In this document: one piece after another, positions 24,790-33,009 of the stretch | Layout: each line of letters begins with the position of its first letter | How positions within the stretch are numbered: position 1 is the first letter of the stretch | Source of the DNA: RBG-16-57-11 sp964503145 | GTDB taxonomy: Bacteria; Chloroflexota; Anaerolineae; Anaerolineales; UBA4823 | DNA: 64,000 bases | NCBI GenBank assembly: GCA_964503145.1 | Contig: CAZCYV010000015.1 | Coordinates: 1-64,000 of the forward strand | Reading direction: 5' to 3' | Notes under the pieces: generated by a model | The model's input: only the letters and a program-made list of their open reading frames with translations | What the model was told of the DNA's origin: nothing | Databases searched by the model: none | Made by a program: the position numbers and the translations under genes

Positions 24790-27726
24790 ATGTCTCAAAA
24801 CGTTATTCGCGTCGTCGGAGCGCGCGAGCACAACCTGAAGAACATCACCGTCGAGATCCCGCGCGACAAATTTGTCGTCATCACCGGCCTCTCTGGCTCA
24901 GGCAAGTCCTCGCTGGCGTTCGACACCATCTTTGCCGAGGGCCAGCGGCGCTATGTCGAGTCGCTCTCGGCTTACGCTCGCCAGTTCCTGGGACAGATGG
25001 AGAAGCCCGATGTGGATTACATCGAAGGGCTCTCGCCAGCCGTCTCTATCGACCAGAAGGGCGCCTCGCACAACCCGCGTTCCACCGTAGGCACGGTGAC
25101 TGAAATCTACGATTACCTGCGTTTGCTCTTTGCCCGCGCCGGTATTCCCCATTGCCCCGTCTGCGGCCGGGAAGTCGCTCGCCAGTCGGCTCAGGAGATC
25201 GTCGAAGAGATCGAGCGCTTGCCCGAAGGCTCCCGACTGCTCATCCTGTCCCCGCTGGTGCGCGGCCGCAAGGGCACCCATCAGGCTGTGCTGGAGGAGA
25301 TCCGCAAGGCCGGCTTCGTGCGCGCCCGCGTGGATGGCGTCGTCCACGAGCTGGAAGAGGATATCCAGATGGATCGCTACAAAATCCACACTATCGAGGC
25401 GGTAGTCGATCGCCTGGTGATCCGCCGCTACGAGGACGAAAGCGAGGCGAACGCTGCCCGTTCGCGCCTGACCGATTCGGTCGAGACTGCGCTCAAGTTT
25501 GGCGAGGGCTACCTGACTGTGCACATTCTGCCCTCCCCAACGGCTGTTGAAGCGAGAGGAGATGGAGGCGAGGGGAGCGAGGGCGAACCCCAGGGCCGTG
25601 ACTTGTATTTCTCCGAACACCTGGCCTGCCCGGAGCACGGCTCGGTGCTGCCGGAGATCGAACCGCGCACTTTCTCCTTCAACACCCCGCACGGCGCCTG
25701 TCCCGATTGCCAGGGACTGGGCGGCAAGCTGGAGATCGACCCTGATCTGCTCATCCCCGACCGGGAGCTGTCGCTGAACGAGGGCGCCATCGTTGCCAGC
25801 GAGTGGCGCGGCCCGCGCGAGGAGGGCGGTTATTACTGGCAGGCGCTGGAGGCGGTAGCTCGCCACTATCACATTGATCTGGACGCGCCGGTCAAGGACA
25901 TCCCACCGGAAAAGCTCGACCTGTTGCTTTACGGTACCCGCGGCCAGGAAGTCACGGTGCATTACCGAAACAAGGATGGGCGTCAGTCCACCTTCCGCAT
26001 GGCTTTCGAGGGGGTGATCGGCAACCTGCAGCGGCGCTACAACGAGACCGGCTCGGAATATATGCGCGAGCGCATCGCCGAGTTGATGAGCGAGCAGATT
26101 TGTCCCACCTGCAACGGGGCGCGCCTGCGCAAGGAAGCCCTGGCGGTGACCGTGGATGGTGTCAACATCGTCGAAGTCACCCAGTGGCCGGTGATCCGCA
26201 CACTGGAATGGGCGCGGCGGCTGAGTGGACCCGACACCCCGCTCACCCCGCGTCAGCAGGCCATCTCCGAGCGCATCCTGAAGGAAATCCTGGCACGCCT
26301 GGGTTTCCTGGTCGATGTCGGCCTGGATTACCTGACCCTGCAGCGCTCAGCTTCGACCCTTTCGGGCGGCGAGGCGCAGCGCATCCGCCTGGCGACGCAG
26401 ATCGGTTCGCGTCTGATGGGTGTGCTCTACGTGCTTGATGAGCCGTCGATTGGCCTGCACCCGCGCGATAACACTCGCCTGCTCAACACTTTGATGGGCC
26501 TGCGCGACCTGGGCAACACTGTCCTGGTGGTGGAGCACGACACCGAGACTATCCGCTCCGCCGACTGGATCGTGGACTTAGGGCCGCTGGCAGGCGAACA
26601 CGGGGGTAAGGTGGTCGCCGAAGGCACGGTGGAGGATATCCTCAATGCGCCTGAGTCGCTCACTGGCGCCTACCTCTCCGGCAAGCTACGCGTGCCGATC
26701 CCGAAGACGCGCCGCAGCGGCAACGGCAAGGTGCTGAGCATCCTGGGAGCGCGCGAGAACAACTTGAAGAACATCGATGTGCACATCCCGCTGGGGCGGC
26801 TGGTGTGCATCACGGGCGTCTCTGGCTCGGGCAAGTCCACCTTGATGGTGGAGATCCTATACAAGGCACTGGCGCGCGCCCTGAACGGCGCCCACACTCA
26901 ACCGGGACAGCATGATCGCATCCTGGGGCTGGAGCACCTGGATAAGATCATCAATATCGACCAGTCACCCATTGGGCGCACGCCGCGCTCGAACCCAGGC
27001 ACCTACACCGGCCTTTTCGACCTGATCCGCAACCTGTTCGCTGAGCTGCCGGAGAGCAAGGTGCGCGGCTACAAACCGGGGCGCTTCTCGTTCAACGTGC
27101 ACGGTGGGCGCTGCGAGGCCTGCCAGGGCCAGGGGCAATTGCGCATCGAGATGCAGTTCCTGCCGGATGTGTATGTGCCCTGTGACGTGTGCCACGGAGC
27201 GCGCTTCAACCGCGAGACTTTGCAGGTGCGCTTCAAGGACCTGAACATCGCCGATGTGCTCGACCTGACCGTGGACGCCGCGCTGGAGTTGTTTGGCGCT
27301 TTCCCGCCCATGGTCAGCCGTTTGCAGACGCTGCAGGACGTCGGGCTGGGCTACATCCGTATCGGGCAACCCGCGCCGACGCTCTCCGGCGGCGAGGCGC
27401 AGCGGGTCAAGCTGGCTAAGGAGCTTTCCCGCCGCGCTACCGGCCGCACGCTGTACGTGCTGGATGAGCCTTCGGTAGGCCTGCACGCCGCCGATGTGCA
27501 CAAGCTGATCGAGGTCTTGCAGCGTCTGGTGGACGCGGGCAACAGCGTGCTGATCATCGAGCACAACCTGGACATCATCAAGGTGGCGGATTACATCATC
27601 GACCTGGGTCCGGAGGGCGGCGACCGCGGCGGGGAGATCGTCGTCGAAGGCACTCCCGAAGAAGTGTGCGCTACAGACCGTTCCTTCACCGGGCAGCACC
27701 TGCGGCCGTTCATCTGCGAGAGGTAG
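24790..27726 (+). CDS. uvrA: Excinuclease ABC subunit A
   Basis: Damage-recognition ATPase of nucleotide excision repair. 978 residues, full length. Two ABC ATPase modules: Walker A GLSGSGKSS (~33) and GVSGSGKST (~677), signatures LSGGEAQRIRLA and LSGGEAQRVKLA, and Walker B YVLDEPSIGLH and YVLDEPSVGLH. Zinc-binding knuckles include CPVCG, CPDCQG, CPTCNG and CEACQGQG with CDVCHG. A short acidic, glycine-rich insert near residue 255-270 is not typical. The start follows a 135-nt leader from the proximal extended -10. Confidence 0.98.
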   Translation: MSQNVIRVVGAREHNLKNITVEIPRDKFVVITGLSGSGKSSLAFDTIFAEGQRRYVESLSAYARQFLGQMEKPDVDYIEGLSPAVSIDQKGASHNPRSTVGTVTEIYDYLRLLFARAGIPHCPVCGREVARQSAQEIVEEIERLPEGSRLLILSPLVRGRKGTHQAVLEEIRKAGFVRARVDGVVHELEEDIQMDRYKIHTIEAVVDRLVIRRYEDESEANAARSRLTDSVETALKFGEGYLTVHILPSPTAVEARGDGGEGSEGEPQGRDLYFSEHLACPEHGSVLPEIEPRTFSFNTPHGACPDCQGLGGKLEIDPDLLIPDRELSLNEGAIVASEWRGPREEGGYYWQALEAVARHYHIDLDAPVKDIPPEKLDLLLYGTRGQEVTVHYRNKDGRQSTFRMAFEGVIGNLQRRYNETGSEYMRERIAELMSEQICPTCNGARLRKEALAVTVDGVNIVEVTQWPVIRTLEWARRLSGPDTPLTPRQQAISERILKEILARLGFLVDVGLDYLTLQRSASTLSGGEAQRIRLATQIGSRLMGVLYVLDEPSIGLHPRDNTRLLNTLMGLRDLGNTVLVVEHDTETIRSADWIVDLGPLAGEHGGKVVAEGTVEDILNAPESLTGAYLSGKLRVPIPKTRRSGNGKVLSILGARENNLKNIDVHIPLGRLVCITGVSGSGKSTLMVEILYKALARALNGAHTQPGQHDRILGLEHLDKIINIDQSPIGRTPRSNPGTYTGLFDLIRNLFAELPESKVRGYKPGRFSFNVHGGRCEACQGQGQLRIEMQFLPDVYVPCDVCHGARFNRETLQVRFKDLNIADVLDLTVDAALELFGAFPPMVSRLQTLQDVGLGYIRIGQPAPTLSGGEAQRVKLAKELSRRATGRTLYVLDEPSVGLHAADVHKLIEVLQRLVDAGNSVLIIEHNLDIIKVADYIIDLGPEGGDRGGEIVVEGTPEEVCATDRSFTGQHLRPFICER

Positions 27727-27732
27727 TTTGAG

Positions 27733-27741
27733 TGTTATAAT
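27733..27741 (+). promoter_or_regulatory. Extended -10 promoter of the NusG-like gene
   Basis: TGTTATAAT just after the uvrA stop codon, 37 nt before the ATG at 27779. It shows that the NusG-like gene is transcribed separately and that the longer TTG-started frame is unlikely. Confidence 0.55.
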
Positions 27742-27778
27742 TCCGTCGCCCATTGCAACACCGGGGTCGAGTCGCTCT

Positions 27779-28297
27779 ATGCCCTATCACTGGTACGCCT
27801 TACGCTCCAAGTCCCGCAAGGAAGATGCGGTCGTGCGCCAGGTGCAATCCCTGGGTTTCGAGTTGTATTATCCATGCCTGCGGGTGCATCCGGTGAACCC
27901 GCGCTCGCGCAAGATCGTCCCCTATTTTCCGGGCTATCTGTTCGTCAGGGCAGATCTGGAACAGGTGGGGATTTCGGTGTTTCAATGGATGCCGCACACC
28001 ATCGGCCTGGTCAGCTTTGGCGGTGAACCGGCGGTGGTCCCAGAGAATTTGATCACCGCGATTCAGGACCGAGTGGATGAGATCAATGCCGCTGGCGGCG
28101 AGGTCTTCAACGGGTTGAAGCCAGGCGATGTGGTGTGGATCAGCAATGGGCCATTCGAGGGCTACGAGGCGATCTTCGACGCCCGCCTGCCGGGCAGCGA
28201 GCGCGTACGAGTGCTGCTGGAGTTTCTGGGCAATCGGCGTAAGGTGCCTGTGGAGTTGAACGTTTCACAAATCGTGCGTAAGAAGCGTAGGGGGTAG
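27779..28297 (+). CDS. NusG/RfaH-family specialised transcription elongation factor
   Basis: 172 residues. N-terminal NGN domain begins with HWYALRSKSRKEDAVVRQ and includes the YFPGYLFVR strand. A C-terminal KOW domain has LKPGDVVWISNGPFEGYEAIFDA and ends with a basic KKRRG. These RfaH/LoaP/UpxY-like paralogues bind RNA polymerase and prevent early termination in long polysaccharide operons. The gene lies 82 nt upstream of gmd and the envelope genes, exactly the usual place, so it probably serves that operon. I saw no ops-like element with confidence. Confidence 0.88.
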   Translation: MPYHWYALRSKSRKEDAVVRQVQSLGFELYYPCLRVHPVNPRSRKIVPYFPGYLFVRADLEQVGISVFQWMPHTIGLVSFGGEPAVVPENLITAIQDRVDEINAAGGEVFNGLKPGDVVWISNGPFEGYEAIFDARLPGSERVRVLLEFLGNRRKVPVELNVSQIVRKKRRG

Positions 28298-28379
28298 GTC
28301 GGCGTCGGTGGATGATGACACCTGACCTTTTCGCGATCCCGAAATAAACCCTGGCGATAGGAAAAGGAAATCGAAGAAG

Positions 28380-29447
28380 ATGAAAAAAGCACTAATTACC
28401 GGTATCACCGGGCAAGATGGCTCTTATCTGGCGGAGCTGCTGCTATCCAAAGGCTATGAGGTGCATGGGCTGATCCGCCGGGCGAGCACCTTCAACACGG
28501 GGCGCATCGACCATCTCTATCGCGACCCGCACAATGGCAACGAAGTGCGTCTGTACCTGCACTATGGGGATATGTCCAACACGGGTAACCTGGTGGACCT
28601 GATCTACAATATCCGCCCGGATGAGGTGTATCACCTGGCGGCGCAAAGCCATGTGCGGGTCAGCTTCGACCTGCCGGAGTACACCGGCGACATCACCGGC
28701 CTGGGCACGCTGCGCATCCTGGAGGCGATCCGCAAGAGCGGCAGCAAGGCGCGTTTCTACCAGGCTTCGTCCAGCGAGATGTATGGCAGCGCCAAGCCGC
28801 CGCAAAACGAGCAGACCCCCTTCGAGCCGCAAAGCCCGTACGCAGCGGCCAAGCTGTTTTCTTACTGGGTGACGCGCAACTACCGGCAGGGCTATGGCCT
28901 GTTTGCTAGCAATGGTATCTTGTTCAACCATGAATCGCCGCGCCGCGGCGAGACCTTTGTCACGCGCAAGATCACTCGCGCCGTGGCGCACATCCTGGCG
29001 GGGAAACAGAAGACGCTATATCTGGGGAATCTGGATGCCAAGCGAGACTGGGGCTACGCGCCGGATTACGTTGCGGCGATGTGGAAAATCCTGCAACACG
29101 ACCGGCCTGACGATTTTGTGATCGGCACCGGCGAGGCGCACTCAGTGCGCGAATTCCTCGATGAAGCCTTCGGTTACGTTGGGTTGGATTGGAAGGAATA
29201 CGTCAAGATCGACGCGCGCTATTTTCGCCCGACCGAAGTGGACTTCTTGCAGGCGGATGCGACGCGCGCCAGAGAGATCCTGGGTTGGGAGCCGCGGGTG
29301 CGCTTCCGGGATCTGGTGCGAGTGATGGTGGACGCCGATCTGGAGTTGCTTGGACTGGAATCGCCGGGCGAGGGGCGTAAAATCCTGGAAGCGCACCACG
29401 GCCCCTGGCACCGCTGGGAGGATCAAGTCGTTTCGATGGAGGGGTGA
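28380..29447 (+). CDS. gmd: GDP-mannose 4,6-dehydratase
   Basis: Converts GDP-D-mannose to GDP-4-keto-6-deoxymannose, the precursor of GDP-fucose, GDP-rhamnose or perosamine. 355 residues. Extended SDR: ITGITGQDGSYLAELLL, YHLAAQSHVRVSF, SSSEMYG and YAAAK catalytic Tyr-Lys, NHESPRRGETFVTRKI, which is diagnostic for GMD. Preceded by an A/G-rich ribosome site. It overlaps the next gene by 4 nt (GTGA). The reductase that completes the sugar is not in the window. Confidence 0.96.
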   Translation: MKKALITGITGQDGSYLAELLLSKGYEVHGLIRRASTFNTGRIDHLYRDPHNGNEVRLYLHYGDMSNTGNLVDLIYNIRPDEVYHLAAQSHVRVSFDLPEYTGDITGLGTLRILEAIRKSGSKARFYQASSSEMYGSAKPPQNEQTPFEPQSPYAAAKLFSYWVTRNYRQGYGLFASNGILFNHESPRRGETFVTRKITRAVAHILAGKQKTLYLGNLDAKRDWGYAPDYVAAMWKILQHDRPDDFVIGTGEAHSVREFLDEAFGYVGLDWKEYVKIDARYFRPTEVDFLQADATRAREILGWEPRVRFRDLVRVMVDADLELLGLESPGEGRKILEAHHGPWHRWEDQVVSMEG

Positions 29448-30460
29448 GCGGGCTGAGGCGCTCTCTTCCTTCCCGCGCCTTGCGGCTGGGGCTGGCGCTG
29501 GCGATCAGCGGGCTGACGGTCTATCTGGCTTTGCGCCAGGTGGATCTGGTCCAGGTGGGGGAAGTGCTCGAACAGGCGGACTGGCGTTTCGCTATGCTGG
29601 GCGTCTTGAGTGGGACGCTGGGGTTGGGATTCAAGATCGGGCGCTGGCTGTTGTTGCTTCGAGAGCGACCAGACTCCCACCGGGCGGGCGACAACGGCTT
29701 TTGGCAGTGGAAGCCGGCTGCCGCTTCGTTTTTGTCTGCGCAGTTAATCAACAATTTTTACCCCTTGCGTGTGGGCGAGATCGGTCGGGTGGCGGTGGTG
29801 GGCCGAGCCGGCGCAGGCTATGCTTTCGTGGCGGGCACGATCGCTGTGGAGAAGGTGTTCGACCTGGCTGCCTTTGGCGCGCTGGTGGGGTTGCTGCTTG
29901 CCAACCTGGGCGTCAGCGACCTGTTTGGTGAAGCGGCGTATTGGCTGGCGGGCCTTGGGCTGGTTGCGCTGGTAGGGGCGCTTTGGGCGGCTGCGCAACA
30001 GGAGCGACTGGCAGGCCGAGCGCTGGCCTGGCTGCGCTGGCTGCCCGGTGAATGGGATGTCTGGTTGGCACGCCAGATCCGTCAGGCGCTTACCGGACTG
30101 GGTGCATTGCGCCGCCCTGGCAGCCTGGCCGCTCTGGCGGCGCTGACGGCGTTGATCTGGGGGCTGGCGTGGTGGACCAATCAGCTTGTGGCTCAGGCCC
30201 TGGGTCTGAGCCTGCCACCGAGCGCTGCGCTGTTGGTGCTGGTGGCTTTGCAAATTGGCATCTCGTTGCCGTCATTGCCAGGGCGCCTGGGCATCTTCGA
30301 GTATGTTTGTATCCTGGCGCTGCGAAGCTTTGGAATCGACCCGGAAATCGGGCTGAGTTACGGTATACTTCTTCACGTTGTGGTTTACCTGCCGATCATC
30401 TTTGCTGGGTTGCCGGCTGTGTGGTTGTGGCCGCTAGCCCAAGTCCAACCGACCAGATGA
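29444..30460 (+). CDS. UPF0104/lysylphosphatidylglycerol synthase TM-region family protein
   Basis: 338 residues with about eight membrane helices. Family features: ALRQVDLVQVGEVLEQADW early, FKIGRWLLLL, LINNFYPLRVGEIGR, and SLPSLPGRLGIFEYVCILAL near the C-terminus. It contains only the flippase-like membrane part, not the aminoacyl transferase domain of MprF. Such proteins are thought to move lipids or lipid-linked sugars. GTG start overlapping gmd by 4 nt implies coupled translation. Its partner in sugar metabolism may be gmd. Confidence 0.88.
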   Translation: MSGLRRSLPSRALRLGLALAISGLTVYLALRQVDLVQVGEVLEQADWRFAMLGVLSGTLGLGFKIGRWLLLLRERPDSHRAGDNGFWQWKPAAASFLSAQLINNFYPLRVGEIGRVAVVGRAGAGYAFVAGTIAVEKVFDLAAFGALVGLLLANLGVSDLFGEAAYWLAGLGLVALVGALWAAAQQERLAGRALAWLRWLPGEWDVWLARQIRQALTGLGALRRPGSLAALAALTALIWGLAWWTNQLVAQALGLSLPPSAALLVLVALQIGISLPSLPGRLGIFEYVCILALRSFGIDPEIGLSYGILLHVVVYLPIIFAGLPAVWLWPLAQVQPTR

Positions 30461-30498
30461 GATCGGTATGAGGTCTTTAGGAGATCGCTGAACGAAGC

Positions 30499-30984
30499 AT
30501 GCATTCCGTGTTATTCGTTTGTACGGCAAATATCTGTCGCTCGCCCATGGCCATGGGGCTCTTGCGCTCCAAAGTAGAAACGGAAGCGGACGAATGGCGG
30601 ATCGACTCGGCGGGGATATGGGCGCAACGCGGGCTGCCTGCGGCGCAATATACGCGTGAGGTGTTGCGAGCGCGCGGCATTGATCTGGAGGACTATCGCT
30701 CCAAGCCGCTCTCGCGCGAGATGCTGGAGGATTTCAATCTGATCCTGGCCATGGAAAACAATCATCGCGAGGCGCTGCGCGCCGCTTTTCCCCAACATGC
30801 AGGAAAAATATTCCTGCTCAGCGAGATGATCGACCGATCTAACGATGTGGTCGATCCAGTGGGTGGACCGCTGGCCGATTTCGAAGACACGGCGCGCGAG
30901 ATCGAAACGATCCTGGAACAGGGTTATGAGCGAATCTACAGGCTGGCCGCGGACGACATCCCTGCCGAGCAATCCCAAATCTGA
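30499..30984 (+). CDS. Low-molecular-weight protein tyrosine phosphatase
   Basis: 161 residues. Active-site loop CTANICRS (Cys8, Arg14) at the very N-terminus and the general acid in a DPVGGP motif (~117), the complete LMW-PTP signature. Homologues (Wzb, Ptp) dephosphorylate bacterial tyrosine kinases that control polysaccharide export, which fits the setting with gmd. No tyrosine kinase is present here. The arsenate-reductase branch shares the fold, but the context supports a phosphatase. Its 3' end overlaps the next gene. Confidence 0.92.
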   Translation: MHSVLFVCTANICRSPMAMGLLRSKVETEADEWRIDSAGIWAQRGLPAAQYTREVLRARGIDLEDYRSKPLSREMLEDFNLILAMENNHREALRAAFPQHAGKIFLLSEMIDRSNDVVDPVGGPLADFEDTAREIETILEQGYERIYRLAADDIPAEQSQI

Positions 30985-32878
30985 AGATCAAGAGCGCCGT
31001 GATTTCTACCTTCTTGGCTTGTTCCTGTCCTTGGCGCTAATTCACGGCCTGATTTACATCTTTCTCGTCCCCCCCTGGCAACACTACGATGAGCCGAACC
31101 ATTTCGAAGTCGTCTGGCTGACGGCGCGCTTGAACCGCGTCCCGCTGCCGGGAGACCACAACCCCAAGCTGAGCCGCCAGGTTTTCCAGTCGATGCTGGA
31201 GAACAGCTTTTATGATCGTATGGCTGCCAGACCTTCGCTGCCTGCAGAGGGAGAAAAGGTAAGCATCCCAGGCTATCCACAGCTTGGTGAGCCGCCGATT
31301 TATTATCTGCTGGCCTCGCTGCCTTTGCGAGTAATCCCGCGCGCGGTCTCCATTGAAAAGCAACTCTACGCCGCCCGGCTGGTCTCGCTGGCGCTGTACC
31401 TTTTCACGGTGTTGGCGAGTTGGGGGGCGACGCGAACGGTCGCTCCGCCTGGTCATGCGCTGCGCTGGCTGGCACCGGCCACGCTGGTGCTGTTGCCGGC
31501 GTTCGTCGATCTGATGACGGCGGTGAACAACGATGTGGGGGCGGTGGCGGTCTTTTCGCTGTTCTTCTGGGGTAGCCTGAGGTTGTCGCTGCAGCGCTTT
31601 TCGCTGCCGAATCTGCTGTGGGTGCTGGTAGCAGCTGGGTTGGCATATTTCACGAAAAACACCGCCATGATCGCTCTGGCAGTGCTGCCGGTGGTTTTGC
31701 TATTCGCCGTTTTTCGCGGCCGCTGGCAGGCGCTGGCCTGGGGTATCCTGGGCCTGGGAGCGCTGATTGGGCTAGCGATGAGTATCTCATGGCAAGATGC
31801 GGCAGGGTGGTATCGCGGGACTTCCCAAACGGGCGGATTGCGCGTAGCCGACGAACGTGCAGTCCATGGCGCTTACGTGCTGGCGCTTGACGCCCAGGCT
31901 GGCGTCATCCCTGACTGGTCGCCGCCGGTCTATCAGGTGCTCCCGCCGGAGCAGGCGCGGTCGTTGCATGCTCAGACGGTCACACTGGGGGCATGGATGT
32001 GGGCCAGCCAGCCGATCACGGCGGACTTCCCAAGCCTGAGATCCGGCCAAGAGATGTTCACCCGACGGGTCGATCTGGACACGCAGCCGCAATTCTACGC
32101 CCTGCAGGTGGTACTGCCGCCGGGCAGCGATCGGTTGTGGGTCGATCTGAATCCCAGAGTGTCAGGGGATGCGCCCGTCGTCGTATATTACGATGGGCTG
32201 GCGTTGGCGGCGGGGGTGATGGATGTGGATCAGCCGCCGCAGTTCAGCGCGGCGGATGGAGCGCAGGGCGAATGGGGCGGTCAACCGTTCACGAACCTGT
32301 TGCGCAACCCTTCGCTAGAAGCGCCTGGGCCGCGCCTGGCCGCCTGGCTGGACGAGCCGCTCACCGCACTCCTACCGGATAACGCGCGTCCATCTCAGGT
32401 GCTGGCCTCACTGTGGGATTGGGGCGGCGCAGGGTATTTTTATGAGATTGTTTCTGGGCATCTTTTCCGCACCTTTTGGGCGCGCTTCGGCTGGGGGCAT
32501 GTCCCGCTGGTCTGGGGATGGGTCTATAATTTATTGATGGGCCTGACTCTGGCGGGCGCGATAGGGGCCGTCTGGGGTGGCTGGAGGCTGCGGCGGACAT
32601 TGCCCTGGCCAGCGGTCGCCATCGGAGGATTATCGTTACTGCTGGCCTGGTCTCTGACCCTGGTGCGCGGCGTCGTCTATTTGCCGTTGCCGGGCTATTA
32701 CTATCCCACAGCACGCCACGCCTATCCGGCGATTCTACCGGCGGTCCTGGCGCTGAGTTTTGGCTGGTCACAATGGATGCGCTGGGGCAGGTGGGTGACG
32801 TGGATTTATTGGGCCGGGTTGGTCTTCCTGAGCGTGCTTTCGATATTTAGCGTGGCGCAGTTCTATGGCCGGTTTTAG
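30926..32878 (+). CDS. Large polytopic membrane protein, GT-C/DUF2142-like
   Basis: About 650 residues. N-terminal helix (~30-50) followed by PPWQHYDEPNHFEV, the acidic DE-x-x-H loop typical of DUF2142 and GT-C glycosyltransferases that use polyprenyl-linked sugars. Some ten membrane helices are visible, with a soluble extracytoplasmic beta-rich portion around residues 325-480 splitting the helix array. The start is uncertain: the ATG at 30926 lies inside the phosphatase gene (59-nt overlap), and a later start near 30965 is possible. The function is probably glycosylation of an envelope polymer or protein. Confidence 0.7.
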   Translation: MSESTGWPRTTSLPSNPKSEDQERRDFYLLGLFLSLALIHGLIYIFLVPPWQHYDEPNHFEVVWLTARLNRVPLPGDHNPKLSRQVFQSMLENSFYDRMAARPSLPAEGEKVSIPGYPQLGEPPIYYLLASLPLRVIPRAVSIEKQLYAARLVSLALYLFTVLASWGATRTVAPPGHALRWLAPATLVLLPAFVDLMTAVNNDVGAVAVFSLFFWGSLRLSLQRFSLPNLLWVLVAAGLAYFTKNTAMIALAVLPVVLLFAVFRGRWQALAWGILGLGALIGLAMSISWQDAAGWYRGTSQTGGLRVADERAVHGAYVLALDAQAGVIPDWSPPVYQVLPPEQARSLHAQTVTLGAWMWASQPITADFPSLRSGQEMFTRRVDLDTQPQFYALQVVLPPGSDRLWVDLNPRVSGDAPVVVYYDGLALAAGVMDVDQPPQFSAADGAQGEWGGQPFTNLLRNPSLEAPGPRLAAWLDEPLTALLPDNARPSQVLASLWDWGGAGYFYEIVSGHLFRTFWARFGWGHVPLVWGWVYNLLMGLTLAGAIGAVWGGWRLRRTLPWPAVAIGGLSLLLAWSLTLVRGVVYLPLPGYYYPTARHAYPAILPAVLALSFGWSQWMRWGRWVTWIYWAGLVFLSVLSIFSVAQFYGRF

Positions 32879-32970
32879 CGCTGCGGGATGGCGGCTTAAT
32901 GTGCTGTGCCTGGCGAAGATCGTATCGCGCCGGGGAATTTCGAACAACGCTGGAAAAAGTTGTCCTGCTT

Positions 32971-32990
32971 CAGGTTAAACCTGCTAAAAT
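32971..32990 (+). promoter_or_regulatory. Promoter with overlapping 6-1-6 palindrome before the GH-A lipoprotein gene
   Basis: Extended -10 TGCTAAAAT (32982-32990) precedes the ATG at 33010, which has GGAG. Immediately upstream and touching it is a perfect palindrome CAGGTT-A-AACCTG (32971-32983), placed where a repressor would block polymerase. Confidence 0.45.
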
Positions 32991-33009
32991 GCAGCAGAAG
33001 GAGAGACTC

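Noticed and set aside
24898..25962. 354-codon open frame on the minus strand opposite uvrA
   Set aside because: Uniform codon-bias shadow of a GC-rich gene; the translation has no family features and the plus frame is unmistakable UvrA.
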